From: Bacteroidales bacterium UBA7569
GTDB lineage: Bacteria > Bacteroidota > Bacteroidia > Bacteroidales > Paludibacteraceae
DNA: 64,000 nucleotides
Direction: 5' to 3'
Assembly (NCBI GenBank): GCA_002477945.1
Contig: DLLF01000006.1
Location: forward strand, 9,837 to 73,836
Shown: piece after piece, positions 57,654-64,000 of the stretch
Numbering within the stretch: position 1 is the first letter of the stretch
Layout: the number at the start of each line of letters is the position of its first letter
Notes under the pieces: generated by a model
The model's database searches: none
What the model was told of the DNA's origin: nothing
Seen by the model: the letters and a program-made list of their open reading frames with translations, nothing else
Made by a program: the position numbers and the translations under genes

Positions 57654-58745
57654 ATGTCTGACTACAAGTGCCCTGAATGTGGCGCACCGATGAAGATGGG
57701 TGAACGCCATTGTGCAAATTGTGATTACGAACTGACAGATGCGGAATATACTGCTATGATGGCAAAGAATATACCCGCTCAGGCACCTGATACACCGACC
57801 TTCGCAACTGGTAACACTCCTGCCTCCAAGCAACCTGCTGCCGCACCGGAGTCTGTTATGGCGCATGGTAATGTAGATGTATCACAGCACCATAGCGAGG
57901 ATAAGTCAACGCACAATATCGACAACTCGCAGACGGTGAACAATACCAACCAGACTGTCACCAACACCTTTATTATCATGGGTGGAGGTGCTCCTCTGCC
58001 ACCGAATGTGGACCCTCAGACAGTTGCCGCCTTGGAGCAAGCACAGCGTGCACAGCAGCAGATGCAACCAACGCCTCACGTAGCGGAACCTCAGTCTGTA
58101 CAAGAAACCTATACTCCATCCTCTGATGAGAAAAAGGGCGTTGGTGCTATCAATGGCAGCCGTCGTCCGATAACGGTGGAACCGCCTCGTAAGGGTTTAC
58201 CCAAATGGACATGGTTTGCTTTGGTGCTAGCAGGTGTCGCATTGTTCCTTGTGTTCCGGCCTGCAGGGAAAACCGACAAACCGATAGTGGAAGAAGTAAA
58301 AGTGGAAACTGCACAGCCGGTCAAACAGGAGATGAATCATGTGAAAACACAACCGGTTAAGACCGCCCGCAAAACGAAACCTGCCCGACCTGCAGAACAA
58401 ACCGTTGCAAAACAGGAAACAGAGACTGTACAACCGGTGCAGCCGCCGAAAGCGAATCCGTTTACGGAATATAAGAATGCAGCGGATGCAGGTGATGCCG
58501 CTGCCATGTTCAAAGTGGCGAAATGTTATCAGTCTGGTGATGGTGTGTCGAAAAACATCAATTCGGCGTTCCTCTATATGAAAGCCGCTGCAGAAGCGGG
58601 TTACACGAAAGCCTATCGGGAACTTGCCGAAATGTATCGGGGAGGAAGAGGAATCGAAAAAGATCGCGACCTTGCCGAGACGTGGTATCGCAAAGCCGCT
58701 GCAGCAGGCGACCGCAAAGCCCAACAGGCATTGGATAATATGTAA
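57654..58745 (+). CDS. Zinc-ribbon, single-pass membrane protein with Sel1 repeats
   Basis: This 363-residue protein has a zinc ribbon (C6, C9, C20, C23), a low-complexity Thr/Asn/Gln/Pro-rich linker (about 45-180) and one membrane helix (about 185-201, WTWFALVLAGVALFLVF). A Lys/Pro/Val-rich stretch (about 205-275) follows. Two Sel1-like repeats end the chain (about 283-361: AMFKVAKCYQSGDGVSKNIN, LAEMYRGGRGIEKDRDLAET). The ribbon should lie in the cytosol and the Sel1 repeats in the periplasm. This architecture could carry a signal across the inner membrane. The general form (ribbon-linker-helix) recalls YdjG-type partners of SPFH proteins. Confidence 0.85.
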   Translation: MSDYKCPECGAPMKMGERHCANCDYELTDAEYTAMMAKNIPAQAPDTPTFATGNTPASKQPAAAPESVMAHGNVDVSQHHSEDKSTHNIDNSQTVNNTNQTVTNTFIIMGGGAPLPPNVDPQTVAALEQAQRAQQQMQPTPHVAEPQSVQETYTPSSDEKKGVGAINGSRRPITVEPPRKGLPKWTWFALVLAGVALFLVFRPAGKTDKPIVEEVKVETAQPVKQEMNHVKTQPVKTARKTKPARPAEQTVAKQETETVQPVQPPKANPFTEYKNAADAGDAAAMFKVAKCYQSGDGVSKNINSAFLYMKAAAEAGYTKAYRELAEMYRGGRGIEKDRDLAETWYRKAAAAGDRKAQQALDNM

Positions 58746-58770
58746 AACAAACCATTCAAAACAACAGAAG

Positions 58771-59220
58771 ATGAAGAAAGTATTTCTCCTGACAGCCATG
58801 TCGCTGTTCTGCCTTTTGGCAACTGCCCAAGTAAAAATCACAAATCCATATCCCGATATGCACTTTGCTTTTAAGCGTTGCATCGTAACAGGTTCCACAG
58901 GGTATATAGATTTGTTAATCACTAATAAGACAAACAGTGATATAAAATGTGGCGCAAATCCGAATAGTGGTGGTGTCAAATTGTATGATGACGAGGGGAA
59001 CAGTTACTCGGATTGGAATATAGTTTCGGTGGTATTCGGAAACAATACTGAATATAGTACGGACATTTCTGCAGAGGCATCCACGAAATGCCGTATCAAT
59101 TTCAGGGGCTTGGACGAATATGCTTCTATGTTTACCAATGCTACTATCTATGCTTATCACAACGGAAAACGTGAGCCTGTAAAAATTACTAACATACCTA
59201 TCACCCGCCGCGATGAGTGA
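58771..59220 (+). CDS. Secreted hypothetical protein, paralog 1
   Basis: This 149-residue protein has a signal peptide (about 1-19, KKVFLLTAMSLFCLLATAQ). It has a beta-sandwich-like mature domain with FAFKRC, GYIDLLITNKTNSD, LYDDEGNSY, GLDEYASMFTNATI and ITNIPITRR. It is not a family I know. A second copy follows at 59269. The start at 58771 is clear from the signal peptide; the longer upstream ORF lies in the Sel1 gene. Export implies that the periplasmic side matters in the pathway of this operon. Confidence 0.82.
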   Translation: MKKVFLLTAMSLFCLLATAQVKITNPYPDMHFAFKRCIVTGSTGYIDLLITNKTNSDIKCGANPNSGGVKLYDDEGNSYSDWNIVSVVFGNNTEYSTDISAEASTKCRINFRGLDEYASMFTNATIYAYHNGKREPVKITNIPITRRDE

Positions 59221-59268
59221 TAGAGAATTCTGTAGCAATCATCTTAAAACTTAAATAAACAAACTATT

Positions 59269-59730
59269 ATGAAGAAAGTATTTTTCCTGACAGCCATGTC
59301 GCTGTTCTGCCTTTTGGCTAACGCCCAAGTAAAAGTAACGTATTCTTCTCAAAATACCGCTATCGCTTTCAAACGCTGTGTAGCAACAGGCACTTCTGGT
59401 TATATAGATTTGCTAATCTCGAATTTATCAAATGCGGAAATAGTATACACTATCTATCATGACGATACTCGAGTTAGTCTTTATGATGACGAGGGCAATT
59501 GTTATACAACTTATCGATATATTGCACCGGTTGTTTTTGGTGGTACTACCCAAAAATGTTGTAGTGTTCCCGCTGGAACTTCAGTTAAATGCCGTATTTC
59601 TTTCAACGGATTAGATGAATATGCAACACAATTCACGAATGCTACCATCAAGATATATGAACTTTGTAGAGGATCTCAACAGGAGAAAACACTGACTATT
59701 ACTAACATTCCCATCAACCGCCGTGACTGA
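59269..59730 (+). CDS. Secreted hypothetical protein, paralog 2
   Basis: This 153-residue protein is the tandem duplicate of the previous gene. The first 66 nt (signal peptide) differ at only 4 positions, whereas the mature domains have diverged widely. They keep AFKRC, GYIDLLISN, LYDDEGN, GLDEYATQFTNATI and TNIPINRR. Extra cysteines appear (CCSV, ELCRG). Same strand, 48 bp spacing. Confidence 0.82.
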   Translation: MKKVFFLTAMSLFCLLANAQVKVTYSSQNTAIAFKRCVATGTSGYIDLLISNLSNAEIVYTIYHDDTRVSLYDDEGNCYTTYRYIAPVVFGGTTQKCCSVPAGTSVKCRISFNGLDEYATQFTNATIKIYELCRGSQQEKTLTITNIPINRRD

Positions 59731-59814
59731 AATAGGGGTTACTCGTCGGTGTGAAAGGGCAGTGCGTATTTAGTTCAGTTATGAGTTGTACTGAAAATAA
59801 ATTATACTTGTATT

Positions 59815-60162
59815 ATGCTTAAAACAATTTTGTGGATTGTAGGAATTATTGTTGGTGGAGGTCTTTTGCTTGGTCTGATGAAGGCGTTATTCAATGCCTT
59901 TTCATGGCTTAAATGGATTCTCTGTATTGCTGCGGGAGTAGGTTCTTATTTTGCGTGGCATCATTGGTGGTTGTCGCTTATTGTGGCTTTTTTTGCTTTG
60001 GGTTTAGGTGGATATCTCAGTGAAACAACAGACCGAAGTGGTAAGGCGTTGCGTTGTAAAGAATGTGGTAGTGGTAATATTGACATTATCCAAGACGATG
60101 AAGAAGCACTAATCTATAAGTGTAAGAATTGCGGTTCGATGGCTTATAGGATGCGTAGATGA
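59815..60162 (+). CDS. Small membrane protein with C-terminal zinc ribbon
   Basis: This 115-residue protein has two or three hydrophobic helices (about 4-28, 34-46 and 53-67), followed by a zinc ribbon (C81, C84, C103, C106: RCKECGSGN, YKCKNCGSM). It is a fourth zinc-ribbon protein in the same locus and probably belongs to it, although the 84-bp gap leaves room for a separate promoter (TATACTTG just before the start is a loose -7 match). The terminal ribbon would face the cytosol if the number of helices is even. Confidence 0.75.
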   Translation: MLKTILWIVGIIVGGGLLLGLMKALFNAFSWLKWILCIAAGVGSYFAWHHWWLSLIVAFFALGLGGYLSETTDRSGKALRCKECGSGNIDIIQDDEEALIYKCKNCGSMAYRMRR

Positions 60163-60226
60163 TTTAAGTCTTGTTCGTTTCGTGTATAATGGAAACAAAT
60201 AGTTGCTGTGCAATTATGTAAGTCAA

Positions 60227-60244
60227 GGCGGAATCCGAAAAGCC
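60227..60244 (+). repeat. 18-nt 5'-UTR motif, copy 1, of the peptide genes
   Basis: GGCGGAATCCGAAAAGCC begins exactly 55 nt before the first short peptide start. It contains the palindrome CGGAATCCG. An identical copy lies at 60428. Confidence 0.8.
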
Positions 60245-60281
60245 CTAATAGAGTAGGAAGAATCATTTAACTCCTAAGACT

Positions 60282-60359
60282 ATGTTGACCGAAGTTTTTG
60301 AAGTTAATCAGGAGAGTTATAAGTATCCTGTAGCATGCTGCGACTGCTTCTCGAAGTAA
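60282..60359 (+). CDS. Candidate RiPP precursor peptide 1 (25 aa, Cys-rich end)
   Basis: The 25-codon gene has an acidic front half starting MLTEVFEV and the segment QESYKYP. The cysteine-rich end is PVACCDCFSK. Compared with the copy 201 bp downstream, 8 codons are identical, 12 differ synonymously and 5 change the residue, so the peptide sequence is under selection. Two radical SAM/SPASM enzymes follow, so this is best read as the leader plus core of a ribosomally made, modified peptide. The cysteines (19, 20, 22) or nearby residues would be the target. No double-glycine cleavage site is present. The precursor family is unknown to me. Confidence 0.8.
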   Translation: MLTEVFEVNQESYKYPVACCDCFSK

Positions 60360-60377
60360 GTAGCGGTGTGTGATTCT

Positions 60378-60405
60378 GAGTTAAGGCTCTACGGAGTCTT
60401 AACTC
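60378..60405 (+). terminator. UACG-tetraloop hairpin between the two peptide genes
   Basis: GAGTTAAG / CTTAACTC, then a G-T pair, then CTC/GAG form 12 bp closed by a C(TACG)G loop, an especially stable UNCG type. No T run follows, so it may be an RNA processing/stability element rather than a terminator. Confidence 0.55.
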
Positions 60406-60427
60406 TATGTTGAAGTTAATACAATGA

Positions 60428-60445
60428 GGCGGAATCCGAAAAGCC
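60428..60445 (+). repeat. 18-nt 5'-UTR motif, copy 2
   Basis: It is identical to the motif at 60227-60244 and again starts 55 nt before a start codon (60483). After it both copies continue with a GTAGGA-containing purine-rich stretch. Confidence 0.8.
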
Positions 60446-60482
60446 GGTAAGAAAGTAGGAGTAATAAAATATAATTGATATT

Positions 60483-60560
60483 ATGCTAACAGATTTGTTT
60501 GAGGTCAGCCAGGAGAGTTACAAAAATCCAGTGGCTTGCTGTGATTGCTTTTTTAAGTAA
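60483..60560 (+). CDS. Candidate RiPP precursor peptide 2 (25 aa, Cys-rich end)
   Basis: This is the second copy of the short gene, 20 of 25 residues identical to the first: front MLTDLFEV, middle QESYKNP, end PVACCDCFFK. The fully conserved block is VACCDCF plus the QESYK element. Changes are at positions 4, 5, 9, 15 and 24. Too short for ordinary gene finders. It is followed by a 13-bp hairpin and then the 112-aa gene. Confidence 0.8.
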   Translation: MLTDLFEVSQESYKNPVACCDCFFK

Positions 60561-60570
60561 CGACAAGGAT

Positions 60571-60605
60571 AACATAGCCAAAGTATACACAACTTTGGCT
60601 ATGTT
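60571..60605 (+). terminator. 13-bp hairpin between peptide 2 and the 112-aa gene
   Basis: AACATAGCCAAAG / CTTTGGCTATGTT is a perfect 13-bp stem with a 9-nt loop. No T run follows. It could partly terminate, or stabilise the upstream precursor mRNA so that precursor exceeds enzyme. Confidence 0.6.
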
Positions 60606-60638
60606 ATGCATACCAATTGTTCAAAAGATAAAACATAT

Positions 60639-60977
60639 ATGATTTCTATAAAGACATCCCAACAGATAGGGGAATTGTATCTGTTTGAAACACATTCACC
60701 CTACAGGTTACGATTAGAAGAATCTAACTTATTTAGAAATAATGATGCGATATGTTTCTTCCGCGACAGATTCCGAATTGATATACCCCAAGAGAAATTG
60801 AAGAATGCACATACCAACTACGAAGCACTGAAACTAATTGCTTCTTATATCACGGAAAGCGATGAAGATATACTGATATACATCATTGAGCAATATAAAA
60901 GAGCCTACTATGATTGTAAATCATCTGCAAGCACTTCATCCTTTACGGACAGTATGTTCTCTAATTTGCCGTGGTAA
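60639..60977 (+). CDS. 112-residue hypothetical protein of the RiPP locus
   Basis: This soluble protein has no family I recognise. The first ~50 residues look like mixed beta/alpha (GELYLFETHSPYRLRLEESN), followed by helices (NYEALKLIASYITESDEDIL, YIIEQYKRAYYDC). A Ser/Thr-rich tail ends in SNLPW. The start at 60639 is preferred because 60606 abuts the hairpin stem, but 60606 is possible. Lying between the precursors and their maturases, it may be a peptide-binding (RRE-like) or immunity protein; nothing in the sequence decides this. Confidence 0.75.
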   Translation: MISIKTSQQIGELYLFETHSPYRLRLEESNLFRNNDAICFFRDRFRIDIPQEKLKNAHTNYEALKLIASYITESDEDILIYIIEQYKRAYYDCKSSASTSSFTDSMFSNLPW

Positions 60978-61016
60978 GCAGCGAAGTAATAATCATTTAA
61001 TTTTATAGGCAATACT

Positions 61017-62363
61017 ATGTTATATCCTGAATTAAGAACCCGCAACATCTATGCGATACCTGTAGGTGACTATTTTGATAAACCGGCGGAGAATTGCCTG
61101 TTGCTTTATTCCCCGCTGGCAAACCGGTTTACTTTGGCAACCCCCGATGAGGTGGATAAGTTGGAGCAATTGGCGGAGAAGGGAGACATACACGGGAGCA
61201 AGGTGCTGCTGAGTATGTTGCAGCAGACTCTTACTCCGAAGGCAACCGCGTACAACAAGACCGAGAGTTTGCAAACGGCGTATCTGCTCTTGAATGAGAA
61301 GTGCAATATGCACTGCTCTTATTGTTATTCAGCAGGCGGCAGGAGCAAGGCCGAATTGAGTATGAAAGATATTGCTCCGTTATTGGAGTTCCTGTTGCAG
61401 AAACGCGAGGGGCAACAGGATGAGCGTGTGGTCATGTTTATAGGCGGCGGTGAACCCACGTTGAGTTGGGCGTTACTGAAAGAGACTACTGCTTATGCAG
61501 AACAATTGGCACAGCGGAACGGGGTAAAGGTTCAGTTCCGTATCACAACCAACGGGTTGCTGGTAACCGACGAAATGGTCGCATGGTACAAAGCGCACAA
61601 TTTTGCTGTTCAGTTCTCGTTTGAGGTGCTGGAAGACATACAGAATGCGCAACGCGGGCAGTTCCAGACCGTTAGTTACAACTTGAAACGCCTGTTAGCG
61701 GCGGGTGTGGAATGTAAGATTCGCTCAACGATAACGGCAGACAATGTGGATAGAATGTGTGAGATGGTGGAAATCTGTCATCGTGAATACCCTGGAGTGT
61801 ATATGCTGGATTTGGAAGATGTGGTGGATTGTGGCTATTTCACCACTCCTGCCGTTGTAGATGCATTCTATGACCGCTATTTCCATTCGTACGACAAAGC
61901 CAAAGGTTTGGCAGAACAATACGGTATAAACATCCAATCGGCAACCTACAAGACCATTCATACCATTCGCGAGAAGTTCTGTTCGCATCTGGTATGCCTC
62001 ACGCCGTATAGGACTATGACAACATGTGCTTTCGTCTCCACTCCGAATGAGGATGGATATGACGAAGCGGTGATTGGAGTAGTGGAAGAGGGTGAGGTCC
62101 GGTTCGATATGTCTGCGTATGACCGCTTGACGAAGCAGACTATTCACAATGTACCCGAATGTAAAGATTGCTGGGCGAAATGGAACTGTGGTAGTGGCTG
62201 CCCCAACCAACGGCGCGTTTATAGTGCCGATATATATGCAGGAATATGTCGGTTTGCCAAGCGTACATTGCGCCATAACCTGATGGAAGAAATGCAAAAG
62301 CGGTATGCACTGCAGACAGGCAAAGACCTGTTTGTCGATTTGAAAGATAAGATAGCCGACTGA
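61017..62363 (+). CDS. Radical SAM/SPASM peptide-modifying enzyme 1
   Basis: This 448-residue enzyme has an N-terminal domain (1-85, YAIPVGDYFDKPAENC) that its partner shares. The radical SAM cluster motif is C96-x3-C100-x2-C103 (CNMHCSYCYS), and the SAM-binding glycines are in FIGGGEPTLS. The C-terminal SPASM domain has eight cysteines: C322, C327, C337, C382, C385, C391, C395 and C411 (CKDCWAKWNCGSGC). This is the full complement for two auxiliary [4Fe-4S] clusters, as in enzymes that form thioether or C-C links in peptides. It overlaps nothing; the next gene starts 1 bp after its stop. The substrates are presumably the two short peptides. Confidence 0.92.
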   Translation: MLYPELRTRNIYAIPVGDYFDKPAENCLLLYSPLANRFTLATPDEVDKLEQLAEKGDIHGSKVLLSMLQQTLTPKATAYNKTESLQTAYLLLNEKCNMHCSYCYSAGGRSKAELSMKDIAPLLEFLLQKREGQQDERVVMFIGGGEPTLSWALLKETTAYAEQLAQRNGVKVQFRITTNGLLVTDEMVAWYKAHNFAVQFSFEVLEDIQNAQRGQFQTVSYNLKRLLAAGVECKIRSTITADNVDRMCEMVEICHREYPGVYMLDLEDVVDCGYFTTPAVVDAFYDRYFHSYDKAKGLAEQYGINIQSATYKTIHTIREKFCSHLVCLTPYRTMTTCAFVSTPNEDGYDEAVIGVVEEGEVRFDMSAYDRLTKQTIHNVPECKDCWAKWNCGSGCPNQRRVYSADIYAGICRFAKRTLRHNLMEEMQKRYALQTGKDLFVDLKDKIAD

Positions 62364-62364
62364 A

Positions 62365-63636
62365 ATGGAGACTCCTGTTTACTATATCCCCATAGGAGAT
62401 TATTGGCACGCTCCTGCCGATACTGTTGAGATTGTCTATGCTCCGTTTTCGGGCAGGTATATCTTGCGTACCGCCGGCACGGCTTTGCCCCAAACGGTTA
62501 TGGACAAGTTGCAGGAGCCTTTGCGGGAACCGGCAACCGCTGCCACCGACGTTGACGAATTGACACAGGTGGATATATTGTTGAACTATTCGTGTAATTT
62601 CCATTGCGTATATTGCTATTCTGCGCAAGGGCGTAATAACACGGAAGTGCCTTGGGATACACTGCAGACCTTTATCGACCGTGTCTTTGCCCGTCCTGTT
62701 AAGGATAACACTCCAAAAGTGCAGTTCAGTTTCAGCGGGGGCGGCGAACCGCTGATGTCATATCCGCTGTTGCAGCAGGCGATAGAATATATAGAACGCA
62801 AATCGAAAGAGTGTCCGCAATTGGCATATTCGATGGCGGTGGTTACCAACGGAAGCCTCCTGACGAAAGAGAAAATTGAATACTTGGACGGACATAAAGT
62901 GCGCATTGTGGTTTCGTATGAGATATTGAAGTCCTATCAGGACAAAGAGCGCGGATGCTACAATGCGGTAACCGATAATATCCGTTTGTTGAGTGCAATG
63001 CAGGCTGATTTTGGTATTCGGTGCAATATCACCAAAGAGGCGGTGGAAGCAATGCCCGATATGGTTCGGGAGATAGCAGAGAATTTCCCGAGTATTAAGT
63101 CTGTTACTTTCGACACTATACTGGCACCCGACCTATTCCGCACGCCGACGGAGTTGGAGAAGTACTACAACGCCTTTCTTGAGATGTACTATACGGCGAA
63201 AGATTGGGCGGCGGCAAAAGGGATCGATGTGGCATGTATGAGCGTGGAACTGAAAGATGTGTTGCGCAGTCGTGGCTGTGAAGCGAAGTTCTGCCTTACT
63301 CCGCGGGGTACACTCTCCGCATGCTCGCGTGTGTCTTCTCCCGATGAGGCGTTGTATCCGTATTTCCAATATGGCAATGTGGCGCACATTGATGAGCGGA
63401 AAATCATACAACTGATGTCGCAAAACACCGCCTATGCAGCCCGTTGCAAGGATTGTTTCGCACGATGGAATTGCGGGGGCGGGTGTACATTGTTCTTTGA
63501 GTCGTTCCCTGAAGAGTTCCACAGTACCTATTGTGCCTTTCGCCGCAATGCCTTGCGAAAAGAGTTGTACTACGATATGTGCCGGCGGATACCCGGACTT
63601 TATCGCCAAATAGCAGCAACAATCCGCCATGAGTAA
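62365..63636 (+). CDS. Radical SAM/SPASM peptide-modifying enzyme 2
   Basis: This 423-residue paralog of the previous enzyme has the matching N-terminus YYIPIGDYWHAPAD. The radical SAM motif is C77-x3-C81-x2-C84 (CNFHCVYCYS), and FSGGGEPLMS follows. The SPASM cysteines are C305, C310, C320, C361, C364, C370, C374 and C390 (CKDCFARWNCGGGC). Both enzymes have intact clusters, so neither is a mere scaffold. Two maturases for the same peptide could install different modifications or act as a pair. It overlaps the next gene by 8 bp. Confidence 0.92.
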   Translation: METPVYYIPIGDYWHAPADTVEIVYAPFSGRYILRTAGTALPQTVMDKLQEPLREPATAATDVDELTQVDILLNYSCNFHCVYCYSAQGRNNTEVPWDTLQTFIDRVFARPVKDNTPKVQFSFSGGGEPLMSYPLLQQAIEYIERKSKECPQLAYSMAVVTNGSLLTKEKIEYLDGHKVRIVVSYEILKSYQDKERGCYNAVTDNIRLLSAMQADFGIRCNITKEAVEAMPDMVREIAENFPSIKSVTFDTILAPDLFRTPTELEKYYNAFLEMYYTAKDWAAAKGIDVACMSVELKDVLRSRGCEAKFCLTPRGTLSACSRVSSPDEALYPYFQYGNVAHIDERKIIQLMSQNTAYAARCKDCFARWNCGGGCTLFFESFPEEFHSTYCAFRRNALRKELYYDMCRRIPGLYRQIAATIRHE

Positions 63637-64000
63637 GAATATATTGCTTGTTATCCCCCGCTATCTGATTTACGGCACGCATTATGTGATGCCGTTGGGC
63701 ATCTTGTATGTGTCTGCTTTTCTGAAACGTGCAGGTATGGAGGTCCATACGCTCAATCTCAATCACCATAAGGGTGATGAACGGGAGATTGTGCGGCAAC
63801 ATATTCGTGCCAACCATATCCGATACGTTGGTATTGGAGGACTTTCGGGCGAATATAGCGACCTCCGCCGCATCACCGCATGGGTGCGGGAAGACTTCCC
63901 AAATGTTCGGATTATTGTCGGTGGGGGAATTATGACTGGCGACCCTGTGAATACCATGAAAGCCTTCCCCGAAGCGGACTATGGAGTGGTGGGCGAAGGC
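63629..64000 (+). CDS. B12-binding-domain radical SAM protein, 3' truncated by window
   Basis: The first 124 residues are visible. They match the cobalamin-binding domain of class B radical SAM proteins: a Rossmann-like start ILLVIPRYLIYG, then MPLGILYVSAFLKRAGMEVH, YVGIGGLSGEYSDLRRITAW and IIVGGGIMTGDPVNTM, ending GVVGEG. The radical SAM motif itself lies outside the window, so the family call rests on this domain. The start ATG overlaps the previous stop region. It would add a cobalamin-dependent step, often C- or S-methylation, to the same pathway. Confidence 0.8.
   Translation, partial: MSKNILLVIPRYLIYGTHYVMPLGILYVSAFLKRAGMEVHTLNLNHHKGDEREIVRQHIRANHIRYVGIGGLSGEYSDLRRITAWVREDFPNVRIIVGGGIMTGDPVNTMKAFPEADYGVVGEG

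Noticed and set aside
59780..59821. 13-codon ORF overlapping the start of the small membrane zinc-ribbon gene
   Set aside because: No similarity to the precursor peptides and no second copy.
60189..60221. 10-codon ORF with a CC pair upstream of peptide 1
   Set aside because: It has no resemblance to the 25-aa peptides, and the motif at 60227 follows it immediately; probably chance.
1..64000. CRISPR arrays, rRNA genes, insertion sequences, integrases or phage genes
   Set aside because: No regularly spaced repeats, rRNA signatures, transposase or integrase motifs were seen. The dispersed repeats are irregularly spaced and non-coding.

Overview
The window is bacterial chromosome from the order Bacteroidales (phylum Bacteroidota). 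The evidence is a SusC/SusD pair, DUF3078, WbqC and GldA-like proteins, an M6 metalloprotease with a type-IX-secretion-like C-terminal tail, and many promoters of the Bacteroidota form TAnnTTTG about 19-21 bp after TTG/TTTG. I cannot fix the genus. Most of the window is ordinary housekeeping sequence. The last 10 kb (53.5-64 kb) is accessory and holds the two most interesting loci.

Layout. 1-5.2 kb: 3' part of an AAA/DUF4143 ATPase, then a large secreted M6 protease. 5.7-13.4 kb (+): pnp, an acyltransferase, a GldA-like ABC ATPase, ruvB, a polysaccharide flippase and riboflavin synthase. 13.4-21.3 kb (-): a HAD phosphatase, rsmI, a coiled-coil protein, a POT peptide transporter, and a tight operon dapB-lepB-wbqC-ilvE. 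21.5-25.6 kb: an orphan ABC ATPase, a lipoprotein/outer-membrane protein pair and repeat-rich intergenic DNA. 25.6-33.5 kb: secA, lgt, a DUF3078 protein, a small lipoprotein, tRNA-Leu(TAG) and an M16 peptidase. 33.8-41.2 kb: a SusC-SusD-Ig-like lipoprotein locus and a membrane-anchored coiled-coil protein. 41.7-43.5 kb: a relic of an M6 protease, then rplS and ybaK. 43.5-53 kb (-): operon tamB-yifB-uvrB-cls.

Locus A (53.55-60.16 kb) starts from a strong promoter. A structured, apparently non-coding stretch of about 380 nt follows and ends in an intrinsic terminator with nine T, only 36 nt before the first start codon. Seven genes on one strand come next. Four of the proteins carry a short CxxC...CxxC zinc ribbon: a gingipain/caspase-fold (C25-like) peptidase with no signal peptide, an SPFH-domain coiled-coil protein, a membrane-anchored Sel1-repeat protein, and a small membrane protein. 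An 81-aa protein and two paralogous secreted proteins complete the set. This resembles SPFH/zinc-ribbon membrane-stress modules with an intracellular protease added, and could be a stress or defence system.

Locus B (60.2 kb to the window end) looks like a RiPP gene cluster. Two tandem 25-codon genes encode near-identical peptides ending in a Cys-rich core (PVACCDCF). They differ mostly by synonymous changes and share an 18-nt 5'-UTR motif at exactly the same distance from each start. They are followed by a 112-aa protein, two paralogous radical SAM/SPASM enzymes with full cysteine sets, and the start of a protein resembling the cobalamin-binding domain of B12-dependent radical SAM enzymes. 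I do not recognise the precursor family.

Intergenic regions throughout carry dispersed GC-rich repeat modules, described individually.
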